Of a stretch of 45,652 nucleotides of DNA, positions 45,003-45,652 are shown in pieces. The translations under genes were made by a program, and so were the position numbers. The notes below the pieces were generated by a model that was not told the origin of the DNA, ran no database searches, and saw only the letters and a list, made by a program, of their open reading frames with translations. This DNA is from Bacteroidota bacterium (lineage in GTDB: Bacteria > Bacteroidota > Bacteroidia > Chitinophagales > Chitinophagaceae): assembly GCA_018268085.1 (NCBI GenBank), contig JAFDXE010000034.1:1-45652 (forward strand), given 5' to 3'. Each line of letters begins with the position of its first letter. Within the stretch, counting starts at the first letter, position 1.

Positions 45003-45106
45003 ATAATAACAAAGCTAACCTGCTTGTAAGGTTAATATACGATTGATTTGATTAATGGCGAAATGTTGATGTAAAAGGTGTCGCCTGTTAAGTTTATTTA
45101 AAAGCG

Positions 45107-45652
45107 TTATTTTTTTAATAAGCGGAAGGCATGATTCCAGCTATTGTGGAGGAAACCCGGGATGCACCATAAGATGCACATTGGCTCAATGGCTCTTGCT
45201 GCTGCTGCCGTCCCCATATCTTCTGTTTCCCATCCAAACAATTCCAGTAGCTGCGTTACGTCTTTTTTTGCATCTGCATCGTTGCCGCAAATAAACATCG
45301 TTGGCTTTTCTCCACCGGGAAACTGCGGTTTATACATCAGGGAATTACCTACACTATTGAATGCTTTTACAAATCTTGCCTGCGGCGTTCGCTTCTGCAA
45401 TTTTTCCATCAGCGATTCATTGAGGTCGGTAAAAAACTTCAGCACGCCATCTTCCGGCGGATCTTTAGCAATGGGATTGGTTGGGTCGATCACAATTTTA
45501 CCATTGAAATGCTGCGGCCCTGCAATCTGTATGGCATTCATGGCCACCAGGCCACTCACTGCCAATACAATAATATCTGCAAATGCAGCCGTTTGTGCAA
45601 AATCTCCTGTTTGAGCTGTTGGATGATCAGATTTCCATTTCAGCACTTCATC
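45107..45652 (-). CDS. NADP-dependent oxidoreductase (F420-type), truncated by window edge
   Basis: At least 181 residues; the gene continues past base 45652, so the N-terminal GxGxxG nucleotide-binding loop is missing. The visible part has ADIIVLAVSG, GKIVIDPTNPIAKDPP and ARFVKAFNSVGN, the layout of NADPH-dependent F420 reductase-like proteins. Substrate is unclear. The ending FRLLKK is followed by TAA at 45107-45109. Confidence 0.75.
   Translation of the reverse strand, partial: DEVLKWKSDHPTAQTGDFAQTAAFADIIVLAVSGLVAMNAIQIAGPQHFNGKIVIDPTNPIAKDPPEDGVLKFFTDLNESLMEKLQKRTPQARFVKAFNSVGNSLMYKPQFPGGEKPTMFICGNDADAKKDVTQLLELFGWETEDMGTAAAARAIEPMCILWCIPGFLHNSWNHAFRLLKK

Overview
The window looks like chromosomal DNA of a Bacteroidota bacterium, most likely Chitinophagaceae or a close relative. 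The evidence is a GldA-type ABC ATPase, three secreted proteins with type IX secretion (T9SS) C-terminal sorting domains, a bacteroidete-type GGGP synthase, fused IcmF mutase, promoters of the TTTG-N20-TANNTTTG class, and an AT-rich composition with short intergenic repeat families. I saw no rRNA, tRNA, CRISPR array, prophage or classical insertion sequence. Most genes are housekeeping or cell-envelope genes.

Layout. 0.1-9.1 kb is a minus-strand block: gldA, ricT (PSP1), holB, a hairpin-repeat array at 4.1-4.7 kb, glutathione peroxidase, a beta-helix lipoprotein, comF and radA. 9.4-15.4 kb is a plus-strand run that starts with a Fur-like box and a good bacteroidete promoter: TonB-dependent receptor, periplasmic helical protein, winged-helix regulator, ABC ATPase, ABC-2 permease and LolA-like protein. 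They are tightly spaced and look like one iron-responsive operon. pdxA follows on the minus strand. 17.0-22.4 kb holds two large T9SS cargo proteins (a GEVED protein and an M14 carboxypeptidase). Then come rsmA, a frameshifted outer-membrane-type lipoprotein gene and icmF (24.4-27.8 kb). 27.8-29.1 kb has a small HMA-like protein, a small membrane protein and an ECF sigma factor. 29.5-33.5 kb is a looser region with an unknown protein, a lone receiver domain, a PfpI/DJ-1 gene broken by a stop codon, an acidic disordered protein, a lipoprotein amidase and a GxxExxY nuclease-fold gene inside inverted repeats. 33.6-45.6 kb is mostly minus strand: flippase, an MbnH/MbnP pair coupled to ArfB, a T9SS lamin-tail protein coupled to an M28 peptidase, a LytS/LytR-type two-component system, and a truncated NADP oxidoreductase at the edge. 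GGGP synthase is the plus-strand exception.

Most interesting signals: (1) the GxxExxY gene is bracketed by near-perfect 19-bp inverted repeats whose AATCAGYG words recur in a tandem array of hairpin units 29 kb away, suggesting an autonomous element and a REP-like derivative; (2) a gap-free ~63-bp leader element, with a 20-bp identical core, lies directly upstream of both ricT and icmF; (3) the Fur-box operon; (4) the arfB-mbnP-mbnH operon. Three genes carry lesions (frameshift at 23.34 kb, stop codon at 31.09 kb, a Glu-to-Lys change at a predicted nuclease residue at 33.31 kb), which may be real decay or, for the first two, sequence error.
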